DNA of 64,000 nucleotides from Streptomyces sp. NBC_00102 (GCF_026343115.1 NZ_JAPEMC010000001.1:4111501-4175500), one strand, 5' to 3'. Numbered from the stretch's first letter, positions 16,165 through 24,374 are shown. The notes: generated by a model not told the origin, from the sequence alone. A program made the numbers and translations.

Positions 16165-16340
16165 GGGAAGAGGTCCTCTCGAAGATCACGAACAGGTCGG
16201 GATCTTCCTACCGGTCCACCTCACCGCACCGGGCGGAGGAACCGTTCACCGCTCACCCGTATGGACCGCGCGTCACCCGGGAGGGGTGGGGCCGGACTGC
16301 TCATGCCCACGGACGCGGCCGCCTCTGCCGGGTGTGCCCG

Positions 16341-16655
16341 TCACCGCGGGGTGAAATCGTGCCGCGGGGCCTCCCGCAGCGCGAACCACGCGAGGGCGGA
16401 CCGGCGTGCGCGGTCCGTCAGTACGGTGAACGGGGCGGGCCGCCCGCCCGCGTCCCGTACGGCCTGATCGAGGTAGTCGCGCAGTTGCCACACCTCCACC
16501 GGGCCGGTCCTCTCCGTGACGTCGAGGGCCCGCCGCACCTCGTCCGGGGTGACGCCCAGGTCCGCCGCGGCTTCCTCCTCGGTCAGGCCGGACAGGGTCA
16601 GGTTCTGACTCAACTCCGCGCTCGTGCGGCGGCGTTCGGCCTCGTTCAGGGACAT
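16341..16655 (-). CDS. DUF2316 family protein
   Basis: 104 aa. The sequence MSLNEAERRRTSAELSQNL, LTLSGLTEEEAAADLGVTPD and VWQLRDYLDQAVRDAG fits DUF2316, small helical proteins with an HTH-like centre, found widely beside oxidoreductase genes. The role is unknown. It lies downstream of the aldo-keto reductase on the same strand with a 106-bp gap, so co-transcription is plausible. A short run of GTGATGC repeats stands just upstream of the start. Confidence 0.85.
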   Translation of the reverse strand: MSLNEAERRRTSAELSQNLTLSGLTEEEAAADLGVTPDEVRRALDVTERTGPVEVWQLRDYLDQAVRDAGGRPAPFTVLTDRARRSALAWFALREAPRHDFTPR

Positions 16656-16761
16656 GGCACGGCCTCGTTCCTGGTGATGCGTGATGCGTGATGCGTGATG
16701 CAGGGGGTGGGGTTGGGGGCAGTGTTCGGCGCGTGGGGCGGCCTTCTGCGGGTGGGGGCCT

Positions 16762-17670
16762 TCAGCGGGTCGGCACCGCGTCCAGGGCGGCGAGGGCCGT
16801 CGCGTCGAGCGCGACCGCGCCGGCCGCGACGTTCGCCTCCAGGTGCCCGGTATCGGCCGTACCGGGGATGAGCAGCACGTTCGGTGCGTGGTGGAGCAGC
16901 CAGGACAGGCCGATCTGGGCAGGGGTGCTGCCCAGCGATTCGGCGAGCGCTACGACGGCGGGTTCGTCCGTCACCTTCGGCATGCCGGGGAACGCGCTGC
17001 CGAGCGGGAAGTACGGCACCCAGGCGATGTCCTCCGCGACGCAGAGCCGGAGCATCTCCTCGTCGTCGCGGGCCACCAGGCTGTACGCGTTCTGCACGCA
17101 GGCCAGGCCCACCGGGAGCGCCCGGCGCAGCTCGGCCATGCCGACGTGGCTGATGCCGATCGCGTCGATCTTTCCCTCGTCGCGCAGTGCGGTCATGGTG
17201 GCCAACTGGTCGTCGATGTCGACCACTTGATCGCCCTCGGCGATCAGGCCGGGAGCGCGTTCGGCGCGGCGCAGATTGACCAGGGGAATCCGGTCGACGC
17301 CGAGGCTCTTCAGGTTGTCCTCGACCGAGGCCCGCAGTTCCTCGGGCCGCTGGGCGAGGCGCATCGGGTGCGGGCCACCGGAGTGGGGCGTCGCGCCGAC
17401 CTTGCTGACGACGAGGACGCCGTCCTCGGGCCGGAGCGCTTCGCGCAGGACGTCGTTGGCGAAGCCGTCCCCGTAGAAGTGCGCGGTGTCGATGTGGTCG
17501 ACGCCGAGCTCGACCGCCCGGCGTACGACCGCGAGGGCGGCGGCGCGGTCGTCGCGGAGGCGGGGCAGCTGCATGGCGCCGAAGCCGATGCGGGAGACGG
17601 TACGGGCGCCGATCCGGCCGGCCCCTCCGGCGCGGGGAGCGCCGTTCGCCGTGGTGTCTGTGGTCGTCAT
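16762..17670 (-). CDS. Aldo/keto reductase
   Basis: 302 aa. A TIM-barrel aldo-keto reductase with SRIGFGAMQLPRLRDD at the start, the catalytic tetrad region DHIDTAHFYGDGFANDVL (Asp and Tyr), Lys in VVSKVG, a His in NLRR/GISHVGMAEL, and the NADP-phosphate loop LLIPGTADTGHLEAN. It should reduce aldehydes or ketones with NADPH in the cytosol. It is divergent from a TetR gene with twin operators in the spacer and is probably derepressed by a substrate-like effector. Confidence 0.93.
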   Translation of the reverse strand: MTTTDTTANGAPRAGGAGRIGARTVSRIGFGAMQLPRLRDDRAAALAVVRRAVELGVDHIDTAHFYGDGFANDVLREALRPEDGVLVVSKVGATPHSGGPHPMRLAQRPEELRASVEDNLKSLGVDRIPLVNLRRAERAPGLIAEGDQVVDIDDQLATMTALRDEGKIDAIGISHVGMAELRRALPVGLACVQNAYSLVARDDEEMLRLCVAEDIAWVPYFPLGSAFPGMPKVTDEPAVVALAESLGSTPAQIGLSWLLHHAPNVLLIPGTADTGHLEANVAAGAVALDATALAALDAVPTR

Positions 17671-17702
17671 GAGGTCATCCCGGTCTCGTGAGAGGATGAA
17701 GA

Positions 17703-17753
17703 AACGGAGGAACCTCCGTTAAGTCGACTGTAGCACTACCGGAGGTTCCTCCG
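17703..17753. promoter_or_regulatory. Twin TetR operators between the AKR and TetR genes
   Basis: AACGGAGGAACCTCCGTT (17703-17720, perfect 18-bp palindrome) and CGGAGGTTCCTCCG (17740-17753, perfect 14-bp palindrome) share the half-site CGGAGG with a 2-bp centre. Centres are 35 bp apart, both within the divergent promoter region. The adjacent TetR protein is the obvious ligand (inference). Confidence 0.8.
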
Positions 17754-17755
17754 TT

Positions 17756-18433
17756 TTGAACGCCGCCGATACCCCGGACGCTCCCGGCGCTGCCGGTGCC
17801 CCGGATTCCCCTGGCACTCCTGATGTCCCCGGGGTGCGGGCCGCCGCGCCCCGGCCCGCCCGCGCCGACGCGCGGCGCAACCGCGACAAGCTGATCGAGG
17901 CGGCCCGCTCGGCGTTCGCCGCCGCCGACGACACCGTCCCGCTGGAGACGGTCGCCCGTGCGGCGGGCGTCGGCATCGGCACCCTCTACCGGCACTTCCC
18001 CACCCGCGAAGCCCTGGTGGAAGCCGTGTTCGCGGCCGAACTGGACGCCGTCACCGCGAGCGCCGACGAGCTCCTCGCCGGGCTCCCGCCCGAGGTGGCC
18101 CTGCGCGCCTGGATGGACCGCTACGCCGGGTTCGTCGCCACCAAGCGCGGCATGCTGGGCACGCTCCGGGCGGGCTGGGCCTCCGGAGCCATCGCCACCC
18201 CGGCCACCCGGGAGCGCCTCACCGCCGCCATCGGGGTCCTTCTCGCCGCCGGTGCGCGCACCGGTTCGCTCCGGTCGGACGTCGACCCCGACGACGTCAC
18301 CACCATGGTCTTCGGCGTCTTCCACTCCGTGGCCGTCGACGACACCCCGGACCGGATCGGCCGGGTGCTCGACCTCGTCGTCGACGCCCTGCGCCCGCGC
18401 GACGGAGGCGGCGCCCACCCGGTGGCGGACTGA
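17756..18433 (+). CDS. TetR-family transcriptional repressor
   Basis: 225 aa as read from the TTG at 17756. A Pro/Ala/Gly-rich stretch of about 35 residues comes before the DNA-binding domain (ADARRNRDKLIEAARSAFA, ETVARAAGVGIGTLYRHFPT). The C-terminal ligand domain is typical in size. The true start may be the GTG at 17834, which would drop most of the low-complexity lead; the TTG lies only 3 nt after an operator and has no ribosome-binding site. It is the likely repressor of the divergent aldo-keto reductase and of itself. Confidence 0.88.
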   Translation: MNAADTPDAPGAAGAPDSPGTPDVPGVRAAAPRPARADARRNRDKLIEAARSAFAAADDTVPLETVARAAGVGIGTLYRHFPTREALVEAVFAAELDAVTASADELLAGLPPEVALRAWMDRYAGFVATKRGMLGTLRAGWASGAIATPATRERLTAAIGVLLAAGARTGSLRSDVDPDDVTTMVFGVFHSVAVDDTPDRIGRVLDLVVDALRPRDGGGAHPVAD

Positions 18434-18522
18434 CGCCGGCGGAAGGAAGTCCACGAAAAGGCCGCACCCGAACCCCGCTGAAGGCGGCGGTCCGTGGCAC
18501 ATTCCCGTGCTCGGATCCGGTC

Positions 18523-18564
18523 GTCCGGGGCTCCGGGGGCGTCAGCGCCCCCGGAGCCCCGGAC
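18523..18564 (+). terminator. Rho-independent terminator after the TetR gene
   Basis: A perfect 19-bp stem (GTCCGGGGCTCCGGGGGCG and its complement) closes a 4-nt loop and is followed within a few bases by CCCTTTTCG. It separates the TetR gene from the ArsR operon. Confidence 0.85.
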
Positions 18565-18619
18565 GGCCCTTTTCGCGTGCGCCGGCCGACGGATCCCGGA
18601 AGGCCGCGCGGAACCCCTT

Positions 18620-18651
18620 GCGCAATGGTCAAGGAACGTTGACCATTGCGC
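18620..18651. promoter_or_regulatory. Operator abutting the start codon of the ArsR-like gene
   Basis: Perfect 13-bp arms GCGCAATGGTCAA and TTGACCATTGCGC with a 6-bp spacer end 2 nt before the ATG at 18654. The place leaves no room for a Shine-Dalgarno sequence and suggests a leaderless or near-leaderless message repressed by its own product. Confidence 0.8.
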
Positions 18652-18653
18652 GC

Positions 18654-19349
18654 ATGGCTACCGACGGTCTCCCCGAGACCCTTCACGTCACCACCGACGA
18701 GCAGTTGCGCGCCGTCTCCAACCTCACACGCCACCGGATCATGGCCGCGATCCGCTTCGAACCGGCGACGATCACGCAGATCGCCGAGCGACTCGGCCTC
18801 GCGAAGGGGAGTTCCAGCTACCACGTACGGCTGCTGGAACGGGCCGGTGTGGTGAAGGTGGTCCGGACACGGAAGGTGCGCGGGGTCACCGAGCGGTACT
18901 ACGCGATGGCCGCGCGGACGATCGAGATGCCGGACCCCGGTCAGGGAGGGCCGGACCCGCTGATGCGGCACGCGCTGGCCGATCTGGAGGCGTCGCCCGT
19001 GGACGGCGAACGGCACGTCGGCATGGCCCATCTGCGGCTCACCGAGGAGCAGTTCACACAGCTGGGGGTACGGCTCCAGGCGCTGGCGGACGAGTACCGG
19101 GAGCTGTCCGATCCCGCCCTGCCGGACGCCTCGTTCGTCTTCGCGCTGTTCCACCCGGCATCGCGCGAGCAGAGCGGATCGCAGACCGGATCGCAGACGG
19201 GATCGCAGACCGGATCGCAGACGGGATCGCAGACCGGATCGCAGACGGGATCGCAGACCGGATCGCAGACGGGATCGCAGACCGGATCGCAGACGGGATC
19301 CCAGACCGGATCGCAGACCGGATCCCAGACCGGAGGGGAGTCCAAGTGA
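18654..19349 (+). CDS. ArsR-like winged-helix regulator with Gly-Ser-Gln-Thr repeat tail
   Basis: 231 aa. Residues 10-75 form the winged helix (LRAVSNLTRHRIMAAIRFEP, ITQIAERLGLAKGSSSYHVR, RKVRGVTERYYAM). A helical segment follows to residue 170. The tail is 13 copies of GSQT encoded by 12-bp repeats, most likely a flexible appendix outside the fold. The gene overlaps the downstream MFS exporter by 4 bp (GTGA), so it is probably its local repressor. An operator palindrome touches the start codon. Confidence 0.9.
   Translation: MATDGLPETLHVTTDEQLRAVSNLTRHRIMAAIRFEPATITQIAERLGLAKGSSSYHVRLLERAGVVKVVRTRKVRGVTERYYAMAARTIEMPDPGQGGPDPLMRHALADLEASPVDGERHVGMAHLRLTEEQFTQLGVRLQALADEYRELSDPALPDASFVFALFHPASREQSGSQTGSQTGSQTGSQTGSQTGSQTGSQTGSQTGSQTGSQTGSQTGSQTGSQTGGESK
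19176..19331 (+). repeat. In-frame 12-bp minisatellite, 13 copies
   Basis: Thirteen tandem copies of GGATCGCAGACC/G (two copies read GGATCCCAGACC) encode a GSQT repeat at the C-terminus of the ArsR-like regulator. The alternating final C/G hints that a 24-bp dimer was the last expansion unit. The array ends 5 bp before the ribosome-binding site of the next gene. Confidence 0.95.
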
Positions 19350-20665
19350 CACCGGGAACAGGGAAGTTGCCGACCGGCTTCGGGCGGCTCTGGAGCGCGC
19401 AGACGGTCTCCTCGCTCGGTGACGGGGTGACGCAGGCCGCGCTGCCGCTGATCGCGCTGACGCTGACGCGGGATCCGAGGGCGCTCGCCGTCGTCACGGC
19501 CGCGGGGACACTGCCGTGGTTACTCTTCGGGGTGCTCGGCGGAGCTCTGGTGGACCGGTGGGACCGCCGGCGCACGATGTGGGTCGCCGACGCGGCGCGT
19601 GCCGTACTGCTCGGGATACCCGCGGCGGCGGCCGTCCTCGACGTACTGAGCATTCCGCTGCTCGCGGCCGTCGCCTTCCTGCTCGGCCTCGGCGGACTCT
19701 TCTTCGACACGGCCGCCACGGCCTATCTCCCGGAGCTGCTCCACCGGGACCCCGCACTCCTGGAGCGCGCCAACTCCCGTCTGCGCGGCGCCCAGACCGC
19801 CATGTCCGGCTTCGCGGGGCCGCCCGCGGGCAGTGCGCTGCTCGCGCTCGGGCGGGCGGTCCCGCTGGTCGCCGACGCGGTGTCGTTCCTGCTCTCCGCG
19901 CTCCTCGTGCGCACGCTGCCCGCCACGCCCCGGCCCGTGCCGGAGGCCCGCGAACCGCTGCTCCGGCAGGCACGGGCCGGGGCCTCGTACGTCTTCCGGA
20001 ACCCGCTGCTGCTCGGGCTGGCGCTCCGCCCGGCGGTCGGGAACGTCGCCTTCATCGCCGTGGAGACCGTCCTCGCCCTCTTCGCGCACGAGCGCCTCGG
20101 CATCGACACCTACGGCTTCGGCCTGCTCCTCACCGCGGAGGCCACCGGCGGTCTGCTCGGTGCGGGCATCGCCTCCCGCCTCGGCCGGCGCCTCGGTACC
20201 GGCGCCGCGCTGACCTGCACGGCGGCCGTCGAGGGGCTCGCCGTCCTGGGTCTGGCCGCCGCTCCGAATCCGTACGTGGCCGGGGCGGCGCTCGCCGTCT
20301 GCGGGGCGGGCATGGGCGCCACGATGGTGATCGCCCCCTCCCTCCGGCAGACGATCGTCCCCGCCCACCTGATGGGCCGGGTCGCGTCCACCTCCCGCAT
20401 GCTGGCCATGTGCGCCGCCCCCGTCGGTGCCTTCCTGGGCGGCTGGCTCGCCACCGCCTACGACATCCGCACCCCGCTCTACGCCGCCGCCGGCCTCCTC
20501 CTGGCGATGACCGCCCTCACCGCGACCATGACCAGCAACCGCCGCGTCGAAGCGGCACTGCGGGCCGCCGCCCCGGCAGCCGTTCCGGATACCGCCCCGG
20601 CAGCCGTTCCGGATACCGCCGGGGCGGCCGGTCCGGACCGCCCGGAGGCCGTGGCCGCGCCCTGA
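19346..20665 (+). CDS. MFS drug exporter (MFS_3 type)
   Basis: 439 aa, GTG start overlapping the ArsR stop, with GGAGGGGAG 7 nt upstream. About 12 membrane helices; motif A-like LVDRWDRRRTMWVADAAR after helix 2, and the loop LLERANSRLRGAQTAMSGFAGPP typical of the tetracycline/macrolide/enterobactin exporter branch. The C-terminal tail has a duplicated AAVPDTAPAAVPDTAG. With the ArsR-like gene it forms a regulator-exporter operon, probably for an antibiotic or toxic metabolite. Confidence 0.92.
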   Translation: MTPGTGKLPTGFGRLWSAQTVSSLGDGVTQAALPLIALTLTRDPRALAVVTAAGTLPWLLFGVLGGALVDRWDRRRTMWVADAARAVLLGIPAAAAVLDVLSIPLLAAVAFLLGLGGLFFDTAATAYLPELLHRDPALLERANSRLRGAQTAMSGFAGPPAGSALLALGRAVPLVADAVSFLLSALLVRTLPATPRPVPEAREPLLRQARAGASYVFRNPLLLGLALRPAVGNVAFIAVETVLALFAHERLGIDTYGFGLLLTAEATGGLLGAGIASRLGRRLGTGAALTCTAAVEGLAVLGLAAAPNPYVAGAALAVCGAGMGATMVIAPSLRQTIVPAHLMGRVASTSRMLAMCAAPVGAFLGGWLATAYDIRTPLYAAAGLLLAMTALTATMTSNRRVEAALRAAAPAAVPDTAPAAVPDTAGAAGPDRPEAVAAP

Positions 20666-20723
20666 GCGGTCACCGACGGAAAAGGGGCTGCCGCCGGTGA
20701 GACGCGCGCCGCATACTCCACGG

Positions 20724-21062
20724 ATGACGACCACTCCACCGACGACGCCACCCCCGACCGCACCCGTGATCATCTTCGACGACGAGTTCCACATGTACGT
20801 GCTCAGGGACCAGGCGTACGCGGAGGCGTGGTGGGAGATGCCCGACGAGTACTCCCGCGGCTTCGACGCGACGGCCAGGCCGCTGCGCATGACGGGCGAG
20901 CCCCACCGGATCCGCCTTGAACCGACCGGCGAGGAGCCGGACGAGGCCGGGCTGCGCCGCATGGTCGCCGACCACTACCGGCGCTACCTCCCGGGACAGC
21001 CACCGCCTTCCGCGCCCGGCCTCGCGGACTTCGTCGCGCAGCTGCCGCGCGAAGGGGAGTGA
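20724..21062 (+). CDS. Hypothetical protein
   Basis: 112 aa from the ATG at 20724; an in-frame ATG at 20697 is also possible and neither has a strong ribosome-binding site. A Thr/Pro-rich start is followed by IIFDDEFHMYVLRDQAYAEAWWEMPDEY, acidic and aromatic-rich, and a helical end. I do not recognise the family. It lacks signal peptide and membrane segments, so it is probably cytosolic. Confidence 0.6.
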   Translation: MTTTPPTTPPPTAPVIIFDDEFHMYVLRDQAYAEAWWEMPDEYSRGFDATARPLRMTGEPHRIRLEPTGEEPDEAGLRRMVADHYRRYLPGQPPPSAPGLADFVAQLPREGE

Positions 21063-21112
21063 CCGGGCCGGTCCGGCCGGCTCCCGCCGCGTCAACTCGG
21101 CTCCGTCCGCTG

Positions 21113-21745
21113 TCAGCTGCGGGGGCGGCCGAACCAGGCCACGCCGTCCCGATGGGCCATGAGGACGATCAACAGGACGCCGGCCGTCACTCCCACGAGT
21201 GAGGACAGGACGGTGGAGGCGGACGAGGCAGCGGTGGCGAAGCCGATCGTGAAGGCGCCGACAACACCGTGCCAGGCGCCGTAGACGATGGTGCCGATGC
21301 GGAGCGGCTTGCCGCCGGCACCGAACCGGAGGGCGAGCACGAGGGCGACCGCGGCGTAGACGGCGGCCCAGATCATTCCGGCCTGCGCGACGACCACCCT
21401 CGCCGAAGCGGCCTGCTCCTCCGCCAGGGCGGAGGGGGGCCAGAGCCCCGACGATCCGCTGTCCGTGTCGAAGACGCTCTGCGCCAGTTCCGCCTGGGCG
21501 AGCGCGGCAAGCCCCAGGACGATGAGCAGCCCCGACAGGACGAACAGGACGATGCGAGCCGTCCTGACCCGCTGTGGCATCTCCGGATCGCCGGGAACGT
21601 ACTGCTGCCGCCCGTACCCGGGGCCGGACGCCGTCCGGGGGCGCGGGGGGTAACTCGGAGGCATCGGCACCTGCCGGAAGCGGAACTCCGGCTGGTCGCC
21701 GGGGAGGCCGGTCTGCCCGGGCTGCGTACGAGGCGTTTCGTTCAT
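21113..21745 (-). CDS. Four-helix membrane protein
   Basis: 210 aa with GAGGAGAAC before the ATG at 21745. A Pro/Gln/Gly-rich cytosolic lead of about 60 residues is followed by four hydrophobic helices (starting with ARIVLFVLSGLLIVLGLAAL and ending near the C-terminus). Similar lead-plus-four-TM proteins are common and uncharacterised in Streptomyces. A tandem 20-bp repeat sits just upstream of its ribosome-binding site. Confidence 0.75.
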   Translation of the reverse strand: MNETPRTQPGQTGLPGDQPEFRFRQVPMPPSYPPRPRTASGPGYGRQQYVPGDPEMPQRVRTARIVLFVLSGLLIVLGLAALAQAELAQSVFDTDSGSSGLWPPSALAEEQAASARVVVAQAGMIWAAVYAAVALVLALRFGAGGKPLRIGTIVYGAWHGVVGAFTIGFATAASSASTVLSSLVGVTAGVLLIVLMAHRDGVAWFGRPRS

Positions 21746-21765
21746 GGGAGTTCTCCTCAAGTGTC

Positions 21766-21829
21766 GAAGGTGCTTGAACGAGCGTGAAGGTGCTTGAACG
21801 AGCGTGAAGGTGCTTGAACGTGCTTGAAG
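21766..21829. repeat. Tandem 20-bp repeat upstream of the membrane protein gene
   Basis: Two full copies and one partial copy of GAAGGTGCTTGAACGAGCGT lie in the probable leader or promoter region of the gene at 21745 (read on the reverse strand). Confidence 0.85.
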
Positions 21830-21898
21830 GGGCTCGGGGGGGCGAGGCCGGATGCCGGTCCCTCCGGTGGGGGTGGTGCCGGTCTGCCCGGCGGGGGC

Positions 21899-21921
21899 CG
21901 ACGGCGGTGACCGCCGTCGGC
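21899..21921. terminator. Hairpin, possible terminator
   Basis: CCGACGGCGG / CCGCCGTCGG form a perfect 10-bp stem with a TGA loop, in the spacer downstream of the microprotein gene at 22048-22182 (reverse strand). No T-run follows. The rest of 21830-22047 holds nothing I recognise. Confidence 0.45.
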
Positions 21922-22047
21922 GGGAGAGGGGTCCGGGACGGGCGTACCCGGCATGAGTGACGGGCCTCCCCGACCCGCCGGACCATGCCCGGCGGATCGG
22001 GGACCAGGGGCCTTCACCCCACGGGGTGGGTCACCAGGGGCACGCGG

Positions 22048-22182
22048 TCAGCCTCGGCCGTCGCAGGCCTTGCAGTCGCCGCTGCCGCGGCAGCTGTCGC
22101 ACTTCCACACACCGCGCCGGCCGGAGCCGTCGCAGGTCGTGCACTTGCCGTTGCCCTTGCAGCGCTGGCACGTGTTCCACAT
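22048..22182 (-). CDS. DnaJ-zinc-finger-like microprotein
   Basis: 44 aa. A near-perfect ribosome-binding site (AAAGGAGG) 7-8 nt before the ATG marks it as a real gene. Almost the whole protein is four CxxC units in the order CQRCKGNG, CTTCDGSG, CDSCRGSG, CKACDGRG, the pattern of the cysteine-rich domain of DnaJ, which binds two zinc ions. There is no J domain or substrate domain. It could be a stand-alone zinc/redox or protein-binding module. It lies downstream of a secreted-protein gene on the same strand. Confidence 0.8.
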   Translation of the reverse strand: MWNTCQRCKGNGKCTTCDGSGRRGVWKCDSCRGSGDCKACDGRG

Positions 22183-22292
22183 GGGGATTCCTCCTTTCGG
22201 GTTTTCCTCGAAGGTGTCCGGACGCCTCCCGGCCGCGACGGGACGGGCGCGGGTGCCCGCGCCGCGCCGCTCGACCGGTCGGGCGGGAGGGA

Positions 22293-22904
22293 TCAGTACG
22301 TACGCGCCTTCTCCCAGCCCCGCGCGTTGTCCAGAGAGGTCGCGAAGTAGTTCCTGGGCGGGACGACTTCCCCCTTCGGCAGGTGCTTCGTGCTGAGGGC
22401 GGGGCTGTACGTGCGGAAGATCGCGATCGACTTCGTGAGGCAGTTGTTGAGGCCCACGTTGTAGCCGCTGCTCTTCCCGGTGCGGAAGGTGCGCTGCGCG
22501 GCCTTGAGGTCGCCACCTGCGGTGTTGATGCACCGGTAGGCGTCGTAGTAGCCCGCCCTGTGGCGGCCGTCCCGCCGGAGGCTCGCGCGGAGGTCGTTCC
22601 AGGAGCCGCCCTTGATCCAGCTGCCGTTCTCGGAGCCGGCGGCGATGACCGCCTTGCCCCGGTAGCCCTCGGTGGCACCCCAGATCCAGTGTTCGGCGTG
22701 CTTCGGGTCACGGATCGCCCAGGCGACGTGTCCGTATGTCCGGCCGGCGAACCGGGCGCCCTCCTTGTCCAGGAAGAGGCAGGCCCGGCCGCCCGTGGCG
22801 GCGTCGGCCGCGGCCGGGGCGATCAGCGGGACGGCCGTCGCCGTCAGCACGGCCGTGAGGAGAGCCAGTACTGTGCGATGCTTTCGGGTCGTCGATCGGT
22901 TCAT
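22293..22904 (-). CDS. Secreted protein, possible permuted papain-like (NlpC-type) enzyme
   Basis: 203 aa. A Sec signal peptide (KHRTVLALLTAVLTATAV, cleavage near residue 36) is followed by a mature domain with GRTYGHVAWAIRD (His59) and GYNVGLNNCLTKSIAIF (Cys155). A His-before-Cys order in this spacing is seen in circularly permuted papain-like domains, and WIWGATEGY fits their beta core. The activity (peptidase or amidase in the cell envelope) is inference. Two other Cys may form a disulfide. Confidence 0.7.
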   Translation of the reverse strand: MNRSTTRKHRTVLALLTAVLTATAVPLIAPAAADAATGGRACLFLDKEGARFAGRTYGHVAWAIRDPKHAEHWIWGATEGYRGKAVIAAGSENGSWIKGGSWNDLRASLRRDGRHRAGYYDAYRCINTAGGDLKAAQRTFRTGKSSGYNVGLNNCLTKSIAIFRTYSPALSTKHLPKGEVVPPRNYFATSLDNARGWEKARTY

Positions 22905-23099
22905 GGCAGCACTCCGTTACCAGCTCGGTGGATTGAGGGCGGATCAGTTCGGTCCCGTCCGCTGCGATCCACTCTCCCGACTGCCGGAAGCCCGCTCCAG
23001 ACCCTTCGGTGCGCAGGTCCTTGCAGTGCACGATGCACCGCCTTTGACCTGCTGTTTCACAAGCACTGTGCAATTTTCTGGGCATGAGGGGACGCGCTC

Positions 23100-24374
23100 G
23101 TGGGGGAACAGGATGAACAGTTCGAGGAGTTGGCGTTCGCCCTTGTCCAGGCGCTGGACGAGTGGAGCACGTGCCTACAGGAAGTGATGGAGGGCGACGG
23201 TCCGTCCCGGGCGGGGCTGGTCGCCCTGTTGAGGGAGGCCACCCCGAAGATCGACAACCCTCTGCTGGGACACTGGCTGCTCGGCCGCGATCAGCTTCTC
23301 GGCGAGAACAAGAGAGCGGGCCGCCTGCCGACCGCGGAGGACACCGCCCGCATCGCCGCCGCCTTCCGCGGAGACGCCGCGAACCGCCGCAGAAGGCTGA
23401 TGGGGATCGCCAGACGCATCGAGATCCACCTGGCCGAGTTGCGCGCGATCAAGGGGCATCAGTGGCGGAGCGCGGTGGTCAAGACGCTCAGCGCGCCGGT
23501 TGAGGCTGTGGCACCTCTTGAGCCCGTCGCGCGACCACGGTCCTCGGGCGCCACCGATCCCGCGACGGCCCCGCAGTTGTCGGCCCTCCAACCGTCGACC
23601 CCGCGACAGCCCGTCCCGCCGGGTGTTCCCGAGGCTCCCGTACCGGCCGCCGGGGAGGTCGCGGCCGGCGGGGGCGAGCGGCCCGCCCCGGGACCCGCCG
23701 TACGCGACACCGGCTCCGTCGCCCCGCGTGCACGGAAGCGCGGTGCCGCGGTGGGCATTGCGGTCGTCGCCGCGCTGATCGTTTCGGTGCTCGCCGTCAA
23801 GGGCCTGCCCGGGTCGGCGGAGCGGGCGGACCGGGCCGAGACCGCCGCCGGTCCTGTCGCCCCGGCCGGTCCTGTCACCTCTGCCGGTCCTGTCACCTCT
23901 GCCGGTCCCGCGGCACCGGGTCCGGCGGCAGGAGCACGTTCGATCGTCCGGGACGGGGACGCGTTGGGTGGGAACAGCCGGTGCTCGCCGCCCCAAGCCG
24001 GTCCGTCCGGCGTACTGCTGCGCGCCTGCGCGGAGGTCCGGAGCGACAGGCTGCGGTTCGCCGTGCGGGTCGAGAACCCGACCGCTTCCGCCGTGGACGT
24101 CACGGTCAAGGTGGCCGGTTTCTGGCAGGTGTCCCACGACTGCGTACCGGGGCCCGACCTGGCTCACCGCACGGTCGAACCGGGGGAAACCTTCACCACC
24201 GACCCCGCCCTCTGCGAGACGCCGCGCCAGAAGGAGCGGATGGCCTATCAAGCGGAGGCCTTCATCGCCGCGGGGGACGGCCAGGAGTGGGTGGGCCACA
24301 TGTTCTCCCCGCGTGCCAACGTCTACGCGGACAAGGAGACCGCCTGGCGATGCGGCGGTGACGTGCCGTGCTGA
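23100..24374 (+). CDS. Single-pass membrane protein with cytosolic helical domain and extracellular domain
   Basis: 424 aa, GTG start. Residues 1-125 are helical and charged (QFEELAFALVQALDEWSTC, PTAEDTARIAAAFRG). A Pro/Ala-rich linker leads to one membrane helix at about 214-235 (AAVGIAVVAALIVSVLAV). The outside part has a duplicated AGPVTSAGPVTS linker, then a beta-rich domain (LRFAVRVENPTASAVDVTVKV) with four or five Cys. The N-terminal part resembles domains used by Streptomyces for transcription or signalling contacts, but I do not recognise the family. Divergent from the secreted-protein gene, 195 bp apart. Confidence 0.7.
   Translation: MGEQDEQFEELAFALVQALDEWSTCLQEVMEGDGPSRAGLVALLREATPKIDNPLLGHWLLGRDQLLGENKRAGRLPTAEDTARIAAAFRGDAANRRRRLMGIARRIEIHLAELRAIKGHQWRSAVVKTLSAPVEAVAPLEPVARPRSSGATDPATAPQLSALQPSTPRQPVPPGVPEAPVPAAGEVAAGGGERPAPGPAVRDTGSVAPRARKRGAAVGIAVVAALIVSVLAVKGLPGSAERADRAETAAGPVAPAGPVTSAGPVTSAGPAAPGPAAGARSIVRDGDALGGNSRCSPPQAGPSGVLLRACAEVRSDRLRFAVRVENPTASAVDVTVKVAGFWQVSHDCVPGPDLAHRTVEPGETFTTDPALCETPRQKERMAYQAEAFIAAGDGQEWVGHMFSPRANVYADKETAWRCGGDVPC

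Noticed and set aside
19176..19331. Possible CRISPR or iteron array
   Set aside because: Units are 12 bp without spacers and lie in frame inside a gene; the same holds for 856-945 and 32,661-32,741. No cas genes are in the window.
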